The position numbers and the translations under genes are program-made. This document shows positions 34,401 through 46,009 of a stretch of 64,000 nucleotides of DNA, piece by piece. Each line of letters starts with the position of its first letter. Position 1 is the first letter of the stretch. Source of the DNA: Dipylidium caninum. Lineage: Eukaryota; Platyhelminthes; Cestoda; Cyclophyllidea; Dipylidiidae. The notes under the pieces are model-generated. The model ran no database searches. It was not told where the DNA came from and worked only from the letters and a program-made list of their open reading frames with translations. The stretch is taken from positions 172,663 to 236,662 of the forward strand of contig QEYB01001329.1 of NCBI GenBank assembly GCA_017562135.1, in the 5' to 3' direction.

Positions 34401-37400
34401 TACGAGGCGAAATCTCTCAAATGCCCATGTTGATGGTGTGAAGCAATGCTTCCTCCACACAAATCACGCAGAATGGTCTCCAAATTGCCGACATTGGAGG
34501 TATATTGCCTAGGAGAATTGACACTCACTCGGGTCGGAGAGTGAGTCAATCTGCCAGAGGATAGTCATGGTTCGGCAAGCGATTTCTCCACGTACGAGGC
34601 GAAATCTCTCAAATGCCCATGTTGATGGTGTGAAGCAATGCTTCCTCCACACAAATCACGCAGAATGGTCTCCAAATTGCCGACATTGGAGGTATATTGC
34701 CTAGGAGAATTGACACTCACTCGGGTCGGAGAGTGAGTCAATCTGCCAGAGGATAGTCATGGTTCGGCAAGCGATTTCTCCACGTACGAGGCGAAATCTC
34801 TCAAATGCCCATGTTGATGGTGTGAAGCAATGCTTCCTCCACACAAATCACGCAGAATGGTCTCCAAATTGCCGACATTGGAGGTATATTGCCTAGGAGA
34901 ATTGACACTCACTCGGGTCGGAGAGTGAGTCAATCTGCCAGAGGATAGTCATGGTTCGGCAAGCGATTTCTCCACGTACGAGGCGAAATCTCTCAAATGC
35001 CCATGTTGATGGTGTGAAGCAATGCTTCCTCCACACAAATCACGCAGAATGGTCTCCAAATTGCCGACATTGGAGGTATATTGCCTAGGAGAATTGACAC
35101 TCACTCGGGTCGGAGAGTGAGTCAATCTGCCAGAGGATAGTCATGGTTCGGCAAGCGATTTCTCCACGTACGAGGCGAAATCTCTCAAATGCCCATGTTG
35201 ATGGTGTGAAGCAATGCTTCCTCCACACAAATCACGCAGAATGGTCTCCAAATTGCCGACATTGGAGGTATATTGCCTAGGAGAATTGACACTCACTCGG
35301 GTCGGAGAGTGAGTCAATCTGCCAGAGGATAGTCATGGTTCGGCAAGCGATTTCTCCACGTACGAGGCGAAATCTCTCAAATGCCCATGTTGATGGTGTG
35401 AAGCAATGCTTCCTCCACACAAATCACGCAGAATGGTCTCCAAATTGCCGACATTGGAGGTATATTGCCTAGGAGAATTGACACTCACTCGGGTCGGAGA
35501 GTGAGTCAATCTGCCAGAGGATAGTCATGGTTCGGCAAGCGATTTCTCCACGTACGAGGCGAAATCTCTCAAATGCCCATGTTGATGGTGTGAAGCAATG
35601 CTTCCTCCACACAAATCACGCAGAATGGTCTCCAAATTGCCGACATTGGAGGTATATTGCCTAGGAGAATTGACACTCACTCGGGTCGGAGAGTGAGTCA
35701 ATCTGCCAGAGGATAGTCATGGTTCGGCAAGCGATTTCTCCACGTACGAGGCGAAATCTCTCAAATGCCCATGTTGATGGTGTGAAGCAATGCTTCCTCC
35801 ACACAAATCACGCAGAATGGTCTCCAAATTGCCGACATTGGAGGTATATTGCCTAGGAGAATTGACACTCACTCGGGTCGGAGAGTGAGTCAATCTGCCA
35901 GAGGATAGTCATGGTTCGGCAAGCGATTTCTCCACGTACGAGGCGAAATCTCTCAAATGCCCATGTTGATGGTGTGAAGCAATGCTTCCTCCACACAAAT
36001 CACGCAGAATGGTCTCCAAATTGCCGACATTGGAGGTATATTGCCTAGGAGAATTGACACTCACTCGGGTCGGAGAGTGAGTCAATCTGCCAGAGGATAG
36101 TCATGGTTCGGCAAGCGATTTCTCCACGTACGAGGCGAAATCTCTCAAATGCCCATGTTGATGGTGTGAAGCAATGCTTCCTCCACACAAATCACGCAGA
36201 ATGGTCTCCAAATTGCCGACATTGGAGGTATATTGCCTAGGAGAATTGACACTCACTCGGGTCGGAGAGTGAGTCAATCTGCCAGAGGATAGTCATGGTT
36301 CGGCAAGCGATTTCTCCACGTACGAGGCGAAATCTCTCAAATGCCCATGTTGATGGTGTGAAGCAATGCTTCCTCCACACAAATCACGCAGAATGGTCTC
36401 CAAATTGCCGACATTGGAGGTATATTGCCTAGGAGAATTGACACTCACTCGGGTCGGAGAGTGAGTCAATCTGCCAGAGGATAGTCATGGTTCGGCAAGC
36501 GATTTCTCCACGTACGAGGCGAAATCTCTCAAATGCCCATGTTGATGGTGTGAAGCAATGCTTCCTCCACACAAATCACGCAGAATGGTCTCCAAATTGC
36601 CGACATTGGAGGTATATTGCCTAGGAGAATTGACACTCACTCGGGTCGGAGAGTGAGTCAATCTGCCAGAGGATAGTCATGGTTCGGCAAGCGATTTCTC
36701 CACGTACGAGGCGAAATCTCTCAAATGCCCATGTTGATGGTGTGAAGCAATGCTTCCTCCACACAAATCACGCAGAATGGTCTCCAAATTGCCGACATTG
36801 GAGGTATATTGCCTAGGAGAATTGACACTCACTCGGGTCGGAGAGTGAGTCAATCTGCCAGAGGATAGTCATGGTTCGGCAAGCGATTTCTCCACGTACG
36901 AGGCGAAATCTCTCAAATGCCCATGTTGATGGTGTGAAGCAATGCTTCCTCCACACAAATCACGCAGAATGGTCTCCAAATTGCCGACATTGGAGGTATA
37001 TTGCCTAGGAGAATTGACACTCACTCGGGTCGGAGAGTGAGTCAATCTGCCAGAGGATAGTCATGGTTCGGCAAGCGATTTCTCCACGTACGAGGCGAAA
37101 TCTCTCAAATGCCCATGTTGATGGTGTGAAGCAATGCTTCCTCCACACAAATCACGCAGAATGGTCTCCAAATTGCCGACATTGGAAGTATATTGCCTAG
37201 GAGAATTGACACTCACTCGGGTCGGAGAGTGAGTCAATCTGCCAGAGGATAGTCATGGTTCGGCAAGCGATTTCTCCACGTACGAGGCGAAATCTCTCAA
37301 ATGCCCATGTTGATGGTGTGAAGCAATGCTTCCTCCACACAAATCACGCAGAATGGTCTCCAAATTGCCGACATTGGAGGTATATTGCCTAGGAGAATTG

Positions 37401-40400
37401 ACACTCACTCGGGTCGGAGAGTGAGTCAATCTGCCAGAGGATAGTCATGGTTCGGCAAGCGATTTCTCCACGTACGAGGCGAAATCTCTCAAATGCCCAT
37501 GTTGATGGTGTGAAGCAATGCTTCCTCCACACAAATCACGCAGAATGGTCTCCAAATTGCCGACATTGGAGGTATATTGCCTAGGAGAATTGACACTCAC
37601 TCGGGTCGGAGAGTGAGTCAATCTGCCAGAGGATAGTCATGGTTCGGCAAGCGATTTCTCCACGTACGAGGCGAAATCTCTCAAATGCCCATGTTGATGG
37701 TGTGAAGCAATGCTTCCTCCACACAAATCACGCAGAATGGTCTCCAAATTGCCGACATTGGAGGTATATTGCCTAGGAGAATTGACACTCACTCGGGTCG
37801 GAGAGTGAGTCAATCTGCCAGAGGATAGTCATGGTTCGGCAAGCGATTTCTCCACGTACGAGGCGAAATCTCTCAAATGCCCATGTTGATGGTGTGAAGC
37901 AATGCTTCCTCCACACAAATCACGCAGAATGGTCTCCAAATTGCCGACATTGGAGGTATATTGCCTAGGAGAATTGACACTCACTCGGGTCGGAGAGTGA
38001 GTCAATCTGCCAGAGGATAGTCATGGTTCGGCAAGCGATTTCTCCACGTACGAGGCGAAATCTCTCAAATGCCCATGTTGATGGTGTGAAGCAATGCTTC
38101 CTCCACACAAATCACGCAGAATGGTCTCCAAATTGCCGACATTGGAGGTATATTGCCTAGGAGAATTGACACTCACTCGGGTCGGAGAGTGAGTCAATCT
38201 GCCAGAGGATAGTCATGGTTCGGCAAGCGATTTCTCCACGTACGAGGCGAAATCTCTCAAATGCCCATGTTGATGGTGTGAAGCAATGCTTCCTCCACAC
38301 AAATCACGCAGAATGGTCTCCAAATTGCCGACATTGGAAGTATATTGCCTAGGAGAATTGACACTCACTCGGGTCGGAGAGTGAGTCAATCTGCCAGAGG
38401 ATAGTCATGGTTCGGCAAGCGATTTCTCCACGTACGAGGCGAAATCTCTCAAATGCCCATGTTGATGGTGTGAAGCAATGCTTCCTCCACACAAATCACG
38501 CAGAATGGTCTCCAAATTGCCGACATTGGAGGTATATTGCCTAGGAGAATTGACACTCACTCGGGTCGGAGAGTGAGTCAATCTGCCAGAGGATAGTCAT
38601 GGTTCGGCAAGCGATTTCTCCACGTACGAGGCGAAATCTCTCAAATGCCCATGTTGATGGTGTGAAGCAATGCTTCCTCCACACAAATCACGCAGAATGG
38701 TCTCCAAATTGCCGACATTGGAGGTATATTGCCTAGGAGAATTGACACTCACTCGGGTCGGAGAGTGAGTCAATCTGCCAGAGGATAGTCATGGTTCGGC
38801 AAGCGATTTCTCCACGTACGAGGCGAAATCTCTCAAATGCCCATGTTGATGGTGTGAAGCAATGCTTCCTCCACACAAATCACGCAGAATGGTCTCCAAA
38901 TTGCCGACATTGGAGGTATATTGCCTAGGAGAATTGACACTCACTCGGGTCGGAGAGTGAGTCAATCTGCCAGAGGATAGTCATGGTTCGGCAAGCGATT
39001 TCTCCACGTACGAGGCGAAATCTCTCAAATGCCCATGTTGATGGTGTGAAGCAATGCTTCCTCCACACAAATCACGCAGAATGTCTCCAAATTGCCGACA
39101 TTGGAGGTATATTGCCTAGGAGAATTGACACTCACTCGGGTCGGAGAGTGAGTCAATCTGCCAGAGGATAGTCATGGTTCGGCAAGCGATTTCTCCACGT
39201 ACGAGGCGAAATCTCTCAAATGCCCATGTTGATGGTGTGAAGCAATGCTTCCTCCACACAAATCACGCAGAATGGTCTCCAAATTGCCGACATTGGAAGT
39301 ATATTGCCTAGGAGAATTGACACTCACTCGGGTCGGAGAGTGAGTCAATCTGCCAGAGGATAGTCATGGTTCGGCAAGCGATTTCTCCACGTACGAGGCG
39401 AAATCTCTCAAATGCCCATGTTGATGGTGTGAAGCAATGCTTCCTCCACACAAATCACGCAGAATGGTCTCCAAATTGCCGACATTGGAGGTATATTGCC
39501 TAGGAGAATTGACACTCACTCGGGTCGGAGAGTGAGTCAATCTGCCAGAGGATAGTCATGGTTCGGCAAGCGATTTCTCCACGTACGAGGCGAAATCTCT
39601 CAAATGCCCATGTTGATGGTGTGAAGCAATGCTTCCTCCACACAAATCACGCAGAATGGTCTCCAAATTGCCGACATTGGAGGTATATTGCCTAGGAGAA
39701 TTGACACTCACTCGGGTCGGAGAGTGAGTCAATCTGCCAGAGGATAGTCATGGTTCGGCAAGCGATTTCTCCACGTACGAGGCGAAATCTCTCAAATGCC
39801 CATGTTGATGGTGTGAAGCAATGCTTCCTCCACACAAATCACGCAGAATGGTCTCCAAATTGCCGACATTGGAGGTATATTGCCTAGGAGAATTGACACT
39901 CACTCGGGTCGGAGAGTGAGTCAATCTGCCAGAGGATAGTCATGGTTCGGCAAGCGATTTCTCCACGTACGAGGCGAAATCTCTCAAATGCCCATGTTGA
40001 TGGTGTGAAGCAATGCTTCCTCCACACAAATCACGCAGAATGGTCTCCAAATTGCCGACATTGGAGGTATATTGCCTAGGAGAATTGACACTCACTCGGG
40101 TCGGAGAGTGAGTCAATCTGCCAGAGGATAGTCATGGTTCGGCAAGCGATTTCTCCACGTACGAGGCGAAATCTCTCAAATGCCCATGTTGATGGTGTGA
40201 AGCAATGCTTCCTCCACACAAATCACGCAGAATGGTCTCCAAATTGCCGACATTGGAGGTATATTGCCTAGGAGAATTGACACTCACTCGGGTCGGAGAG
40301 TGAGTCAATCTGCCAGAGGATAGTCATGGTTCGGCAAGCGATTTCTCCACGTACGAGGCGAAATCTCTCAAATGCCCATGTTGATGGTGTGAAGCAATGC

Positions 40401-43400
40401 TTCCTCCACACAAATCACGCAGAATGGTCTCCAAATTGCCGACATTGGAGGTATATTGCCTAGGAGAATTGACACTCACTCGGGTCGGAGAGTGAGTCAA
40501 TCTGCCAGAGGATAGTCATGGTTCGGCAAGCGATTTCTCCACGTACGAGGCGAAATCTCTCAAATGCCCATGTTGATGGTGTGAAGCAATGCTTCCTCCA
40601 CACAAATCACGCAGAATGGTCTCCAAATTGCCGACATTGGAGGTATATTGCCTAGGAGAATTGACACTCACTCGGGTCGGAGAGTGAGTCAATCTGCCAG
40701 AGGATAGTCATGGTTCGGCAAGCGATTTCTCCACGTACGAGGCGAAATCTCTCAAATGCCCATGTTGATGGTGTGAAGCAATGCTTCCTCCACACAAATC
40801 ACGCAGAATGGTCTCCAAATTGCCGACATTGGAGGTATATTGCCTAGGAGAATTGACACTCACTCGGGTCGGAGAGTGAGTCAATCTGCCAGAGGATAGT
40901 CATGGTTCGGCAAGCGATTTCTCCACGTACGAGGCGAAATCTCTCAAATGCCCATGTTGATGGTGTGAAGCAATGCTTCCTCCACACAAATCACGCAGAA
41001 TGGTCTCCAAATTGCCGACATTGGAGGTATATTGCCTAGGAGAATTGACACTCACTCGGGTCGGAGAGTGAGTCAATCTGCCAGAGGATAGTCATGGTTC
41101 GGCAAGCGATTTCTCCACGTACGAGGCGAAATCTCTCAAATGCCCATGTTGATGGTGTGAAGCAATGCTTCCTCCACACAAATCACGCAGAATGGTCTCC
41201 AAATTGCCGACATTGGAGGTATATTGCCTAGGAGAATTGACACTCACTCGGTCGGAGAGTGAGTCAATCTGCCAGAGGATAGTCATGGTTCGGCAAGCGA
41301 TTTCTCCACGTACGAGGCGAAATCTCTCAAATGCCCATGTTGATGGTGTGAAGCAATGCTTCCTCCACACAAATCACGCAGAATGGTCTCCAAATTGCCG
41401 ACATTGGAGGTATATTGCCTAGGAGAATTGACACTCACTCGGGTCGGAGAGTGAGTCAATCTGCCAGAGGATAGTCATGGTTCGGCAAGCGATTTCTCCA
41501 CGTACGAGGCGAAATCTCTCAAATGCCCATGTTGATGGTGTGAAGCAATGCTTCCTCCACACAAATCACGCAGAATGGTCTCCAAATTGCCGACATTGGA
41601 GGTATATTGCCTAGGAGAATTGACACTCACTCGGGTCGGAGAGTGAGTCAATCTGCCAGAGGATAGTCATGGTTCGGCAAGCGATTTCTCCACGTACGAG
41701 GCGAAATCTCTCAAATGCCCATGTTGATGGTGTGAAGCAATGCTTCCTCCACACAAATCACGCAGAATGGTCTCCAAATTGCCGACATTGGAGGTATATT
41801 GCCTAGGAGAATTGACACTCACTCGGGTCGGAGAGTGAGTCAATCTGCCAGAGGATAGTCATGGTTCGGCAAGCGATTTCTCCACGTACGAGGCGAAATC
41901 TCTCAAATGCCCATGTTGATGGTGTGAAGCAATGCTTCCTCCACACAAATCACGCAGAATGGTCTCCAAATTGCCGACATTGGAGGTATATTGCCTAGGA
42001 GAATTGACACTCACTCGGGTCGGAGAGTGAGTCAATCTGCCAGAGGATAGTCATGGTTCGGCAAGCGATTTCTCCACGTACGAGGCGAAATCTCTCAAAT
42101 GCCCATGTTGATGGTGTGAAGCAATGCTTCCTCCACACAAATCACGCAGAATGGTCTCCAAATTGCCGACATTGGAGGTATATTGCCTAGGAGAATTGAC
42201 ACTCACTCGGGTCGGAGAGTGAGTCAATCTGCCAGAGGATAGTCATGGTTCGGCAAGCGATTTCTCCACGTACGAGGCGAAATCTCTCAAATGCCCATGT
42301 TGATGGTGTGAAGCAATGCTTCCTCCACACAAATCACGCAGAATGGTCTCCAAATTGCCGACATTGGAGGTATATTGCCTAGGAGAATTGACACTCACTC
42401 GGGTCGGAGAGTGAGTCAATCTGCCAGAGGATAGTCATGGTTCGGCAAGCGATTTCTCCACGTACGAGGCGAAATCTCTCAAATGCCCATGTTGATGGTG
42501 TGAAGCAATGCTTCCTCCACACAAATCACGCAGAATGGTCTCCAAATTGCCGACATTGGAGGTATATTGCCTAGGAGAATTGACACTCACTCGGGTCGGA
42601 GAGTGAGTCAATCTGCCAGAGGATAGTCATGGTTCGGCAAGCGATTTCTCCACGTACGAGGCGAAATCTCTCAAATGCCCATGTTGATGGTGTGAAGCAA
42701 TGCTTCCTCCACACAAATCACGCAGAATGGTCTCCAAATTGCCGACATTGGAGGTATATTGCTAGGAGAATTGACACTCACTCGGGTCGGAGAGTGAGTC
42801 AATCTGCCAGAGGATAGTCATGGTTCGGCAAGCGATTTCTCCACGTACGAGGCGAAATCTCTCAAATGCCATGTTGATGGTGTGAAGCAATGCTTCCTCC
42901 ACACAAATCACGCAGAATGGTCTCCAAATTGCCGACATTGGAGGTATATTGCCTAGGAGAATTGACACTCACTCGGGTCGGAGAGTGAGTCAATCTGCCA
43001 GAGGATAGTCATGGTTCGGCAAGCGATTTCTCCACGTACGAGGCGAAATCTCTCAAATGCCCATGTTGATGGTGTGAAGCAATGCTTCCTCCACACAAAT
43101 CACGCAGAATGGTCTCCAAATTGCCGACATTGGAGGTATATTGCCTAGGAGAATTGACACTCACTCGGGTCGGAGAGTGAGTCAATCTGCCAGAGGATAG
43201 TCATGGTTCGGCAAGCGATTTCTCCACGTACGAGGCGAAATCTCTCAAATGCCCATGTTGATGGTGTGAAGCAATGCTTCCTCCACACAAATCACGCAGA
43301 ATGGTCTCCAAATTGCCGACATTGGAGGTATATTGCCTAGGAGAATTGACACTCACTCGGGTCGGAGAGTGAGTCAATCTGCCAGAGGATAGTCATGGTT

Positions 43401-45925
43401 CGGCAAGCGATTTCTCCACGTACGAGGCGAAATCTCTCAAATGCCCATGTCGATGGTGTGAAGCAATGCTTCCTCCACACAAATCACGCAGAATGGTCTC
43501 CAAATTGCCGACATTGGAGGTATATTGCCTAGGAGAATTGACACTCACTCGGGTCGGAGAGTGAGTCAATCTGCCAGAGGATAGTCATGGTTCGGCAAGC
43601 GATTTCTCCACGTACGAGGCGAAATCTCTCAAATGCCCATGTTGATGGTGTGAAGCAATGCTTCCTCCACACAAATCACGCAGAATGGTCTCCAAATTGC
43701 CGACATTGGAGGTATATTGCCTAGGAGAATTGACACTCACTCGGGTCGGAGAGTGAGTCAATCTGCCAGAGGATAGTCATGGTTCGGCAAGCGATTTCTC
43801 CACGTACGAGGCGAAATCTCTCAAATGCCCATGTTGATGGTGTGAAGCAATGCTTCCTCCACACAAATCACGCAGAATGGTCTCCAAATTGCCGACATTG
43901 GAGGTATATTGCCTAGGAGAATTGACACTCACTCGGGTCGGAGAGTGAGTCAATCTGCCAGAGGATAGTCATGGTTCGGCAAGCGATTTCTCCACGTACG
44001 AGGCGAAATCTCTCAAATGCCCATGTTGATGGTGTGAAGCAATGCTTCCTCCACACAAATCACGCAGAATGGTCTCCAAATTGCCGACATTGGAGGTATA
44101 TTGCCTAGGAGAATTGACACTCACTCGGGTCGGAGAGTGAGTCAATCTGCCAGAGGATAGTCATGGTTCGGCAAGCGATTTCTCCACGTACGAGGCGAAA
44201 TCTCTCAAATGCCCATGTTGATGGTGTGAAGCAATGCTTCCTCCACACAAATCACGCAGAATGGTCTCCAAATTGCCGACATTGGAGGTATATTGCCTAG
44301 GAGAATTGACACTCACTCGGGTCGGAGAGTGAGTCAATCTGCCAGAGGATAGTCATGGTTCGGCAAGCGATTTCTCCACGTACGAGGCGAAATCTCTCAA
44401 ATGCCCATGTTGATGGTGTGAAGCAATGCTTCCTCCACACAAATCACGCAGAATGGTCTCCAAATTGCCGACATTGGAGGTATATTGCCTAGGAGAATTG
44501 ACACTCACTCGGGTCGGAGAGTGAGTCAATCTGCCAGAGGATAGTCATGGTTCGGCAAGCGATTTCTCCACGTACGAGGCGAAATCTCTCAAATGCCCAT
44601 GTTGATGGTGTGAAGCAATGCTTCCTCCACACAAATCACGCAGAATGGTCTCCAAATTGCCGACATTGGAGGTATATTGCCTAGGAGAATTGACACTCAC
44701 TCGGGTCGGAGAGTGAGTCAATCTGCCAGAGGATAGTCATGGTTCGGCAAGCGATTTCTCCACGTACGAGGCGAAATCTCTCAAATGCCCATGTTGATGG
44801 TGTGAAGCAATGCTTCCTCCACACAAATCACGCAGAATGGTCTCCAAATTGCCGACATTGGAGGTATATTGCCTAGGAGAATTGACACTCACTCGGGTCG
44901 GAGAGTGAGTCAATCTGCCAGAGGATAGTCATGGTTCGGCAAGCGATTTCTCCACGTACGAGGCGAAATCTCTCAAATGCCCATGTTGATGGTGTGAAGC
45001 AATGCTTCCTCCACACAAATCACGCAGAATGGTCTCCAAATTGCCGACATTGGAGGTATATTGCCTAGGAGAATTGACACTCACTCGGGTCGGAGAGTGA
45101 GTCAATCTGCCAGAGGATAGTCATGGTTCGGCAAGCGATTTCTCCACGTACGAGGCGAAATCTCTCAAATGCCCATGTTGATGGTGTGAAGCAATGCTTC
45201 CTCCACACAAATCACGCAGAATGGTCTCCAAATTGCCGACATTGGAGGTATATTGCCTAGGAGAATTGACACTCACTCGGGTCGGAGAGTGAGTCAATCT
45301 GCCAGAGGATAGTCATGGTTCGGCAAGCGATTTCTCCACGTACGAGGCGAAATCTCTCAAATGCCCATGTTGATGGTGTGAAGCAATGCTTCCTCCACAC
45401 AAATCACGCAGAATGGTCTCCAAATTGCCGACATTGGAGGTATATTGCCTAGGAGAATTGACACTCACTCGGGTCGGAGAGTGAGTCAATCTGCCAGAGG
45501 ATAGTCATGGTTCGGCAAGCGATTTCTCCACGTACGAGGCGAAATCTCTCAAATGCCCATGTTGATGGTGTGAAGCAATGCTTCCTCCACACAAATCACG
45601 CAGAATGAAATTTGCCGACATTGGCCTAGAGAATTGACACTCACTCGGGTCGGAGAGTGAGTCAATCTGCAGAGGATAGTCATGGTTCGGCAAGCGATTT
45701 CTCCACGTACGAGGCGAAATCTCTCAAATGCCCATGCAATGCTTCCTCCACACATCACGCAGAATGGTCTCCAAATTGCCGACATTGGAGGTATATTGCC
45801 TAGGAGAATTGACACTCACTCGGGTCGGAGAGTGAGTCAATCTGCAGAGGATAGTCATGGTTCGGCAAGCGATTTCTCCACGTACGAGGCGAAATCTCTC
45901 AAATGCCCATGTTGTTGAGGTATAT
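31429..45925 (+). repeat. 192-bp satellite array, left arm (about 75 monomers)
   Basis: Head-to-tail copies of a 192-bp monomer run from GGTATATTGCCTAGGAGAAT through GTCTCCAAATTGCCGACATT. Starts of GTATATT fall at 31431, 31622, 31814, 32006 and so on, so spacing is 191 or 192. Copies are almost identical. Rare variants are GGAAGTAT instead of GGAGGTAT (for example near 31812, 32770, 37186, 38339 and 39296) and missing-base forms near 31620, 32387 and 33540. Single changes occur at about 39084, 41251, 42763, 42871 and 43451. Monomers near the right edge (45600-45925) are shortened. A 62-codon frame appears in some monomers only because of a one-base difference, so it is not a gene. Confidence 0.97.
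33924..34115 (+). repeat. Representative monomer with three dyads
   Basis: One 192-bp unit shows three symmetries. At 33947-33970 ACTCACTC pairs with GAGTGAGT around an eight-base loop. At 34005-34030 GATTTC pairs with GAAATC, centred on the self-complementary CGTACG. At 34056-34068 GAAGCAATGCTTC is palindromic around one base. They are present in essentially every clean monomer. Confidence 0.9.
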
Positions 45926-46009
45926 TGCCTAGTTGACAGTCCCTGGGCAGAATCGACCCCAGGTCATGCGGGTTGGAGAGTTGCCCGTCGATCTACCACT
46001 CTCCGACCG
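45926..46009. other. Spacer at the array inversion, foldback and tRNA-like
   Basis: The left array ends in a deleted monomer (GCCCATGTTG joined to TTGAGGTATATTGCC, then CTAGTTGACA). About 70 bp that is not ordinary satellite follows. 45971-45980 (GGTTGGAGAG) pairs with 45999-46008 (CTCTCCGACC) around an 18-base loop, and CCTGGG (45942-45947) pairs with CCCAGG (45958-45963). Read on the minus strand it runs GAGTGGTAGATCGACGGG, then CAACTCTCCAACCCGCATGA, then a T-arm-like CCTGGGGTCGATTCTGCCC. This loosely resembles a tRNA, but the B-box is imperfect and the loop is too long for a true tRNA. Confidence 0.6.

Noticed and set aside
31429..45925. CRISPR-like array
   Set aside because: There are no unique spacers. 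Units are contiguous 192-bp tandem copies, and the context is eukaryotic.
45905..45935. Leftover long-read adapter at the inversion (GTTGTTGAGG)
   Set aside because: The motif is explained by joining two satellite pieces at a shared TTG, and the rest of the spacer does not resemble the hairpin adapter sequence as I remember it.
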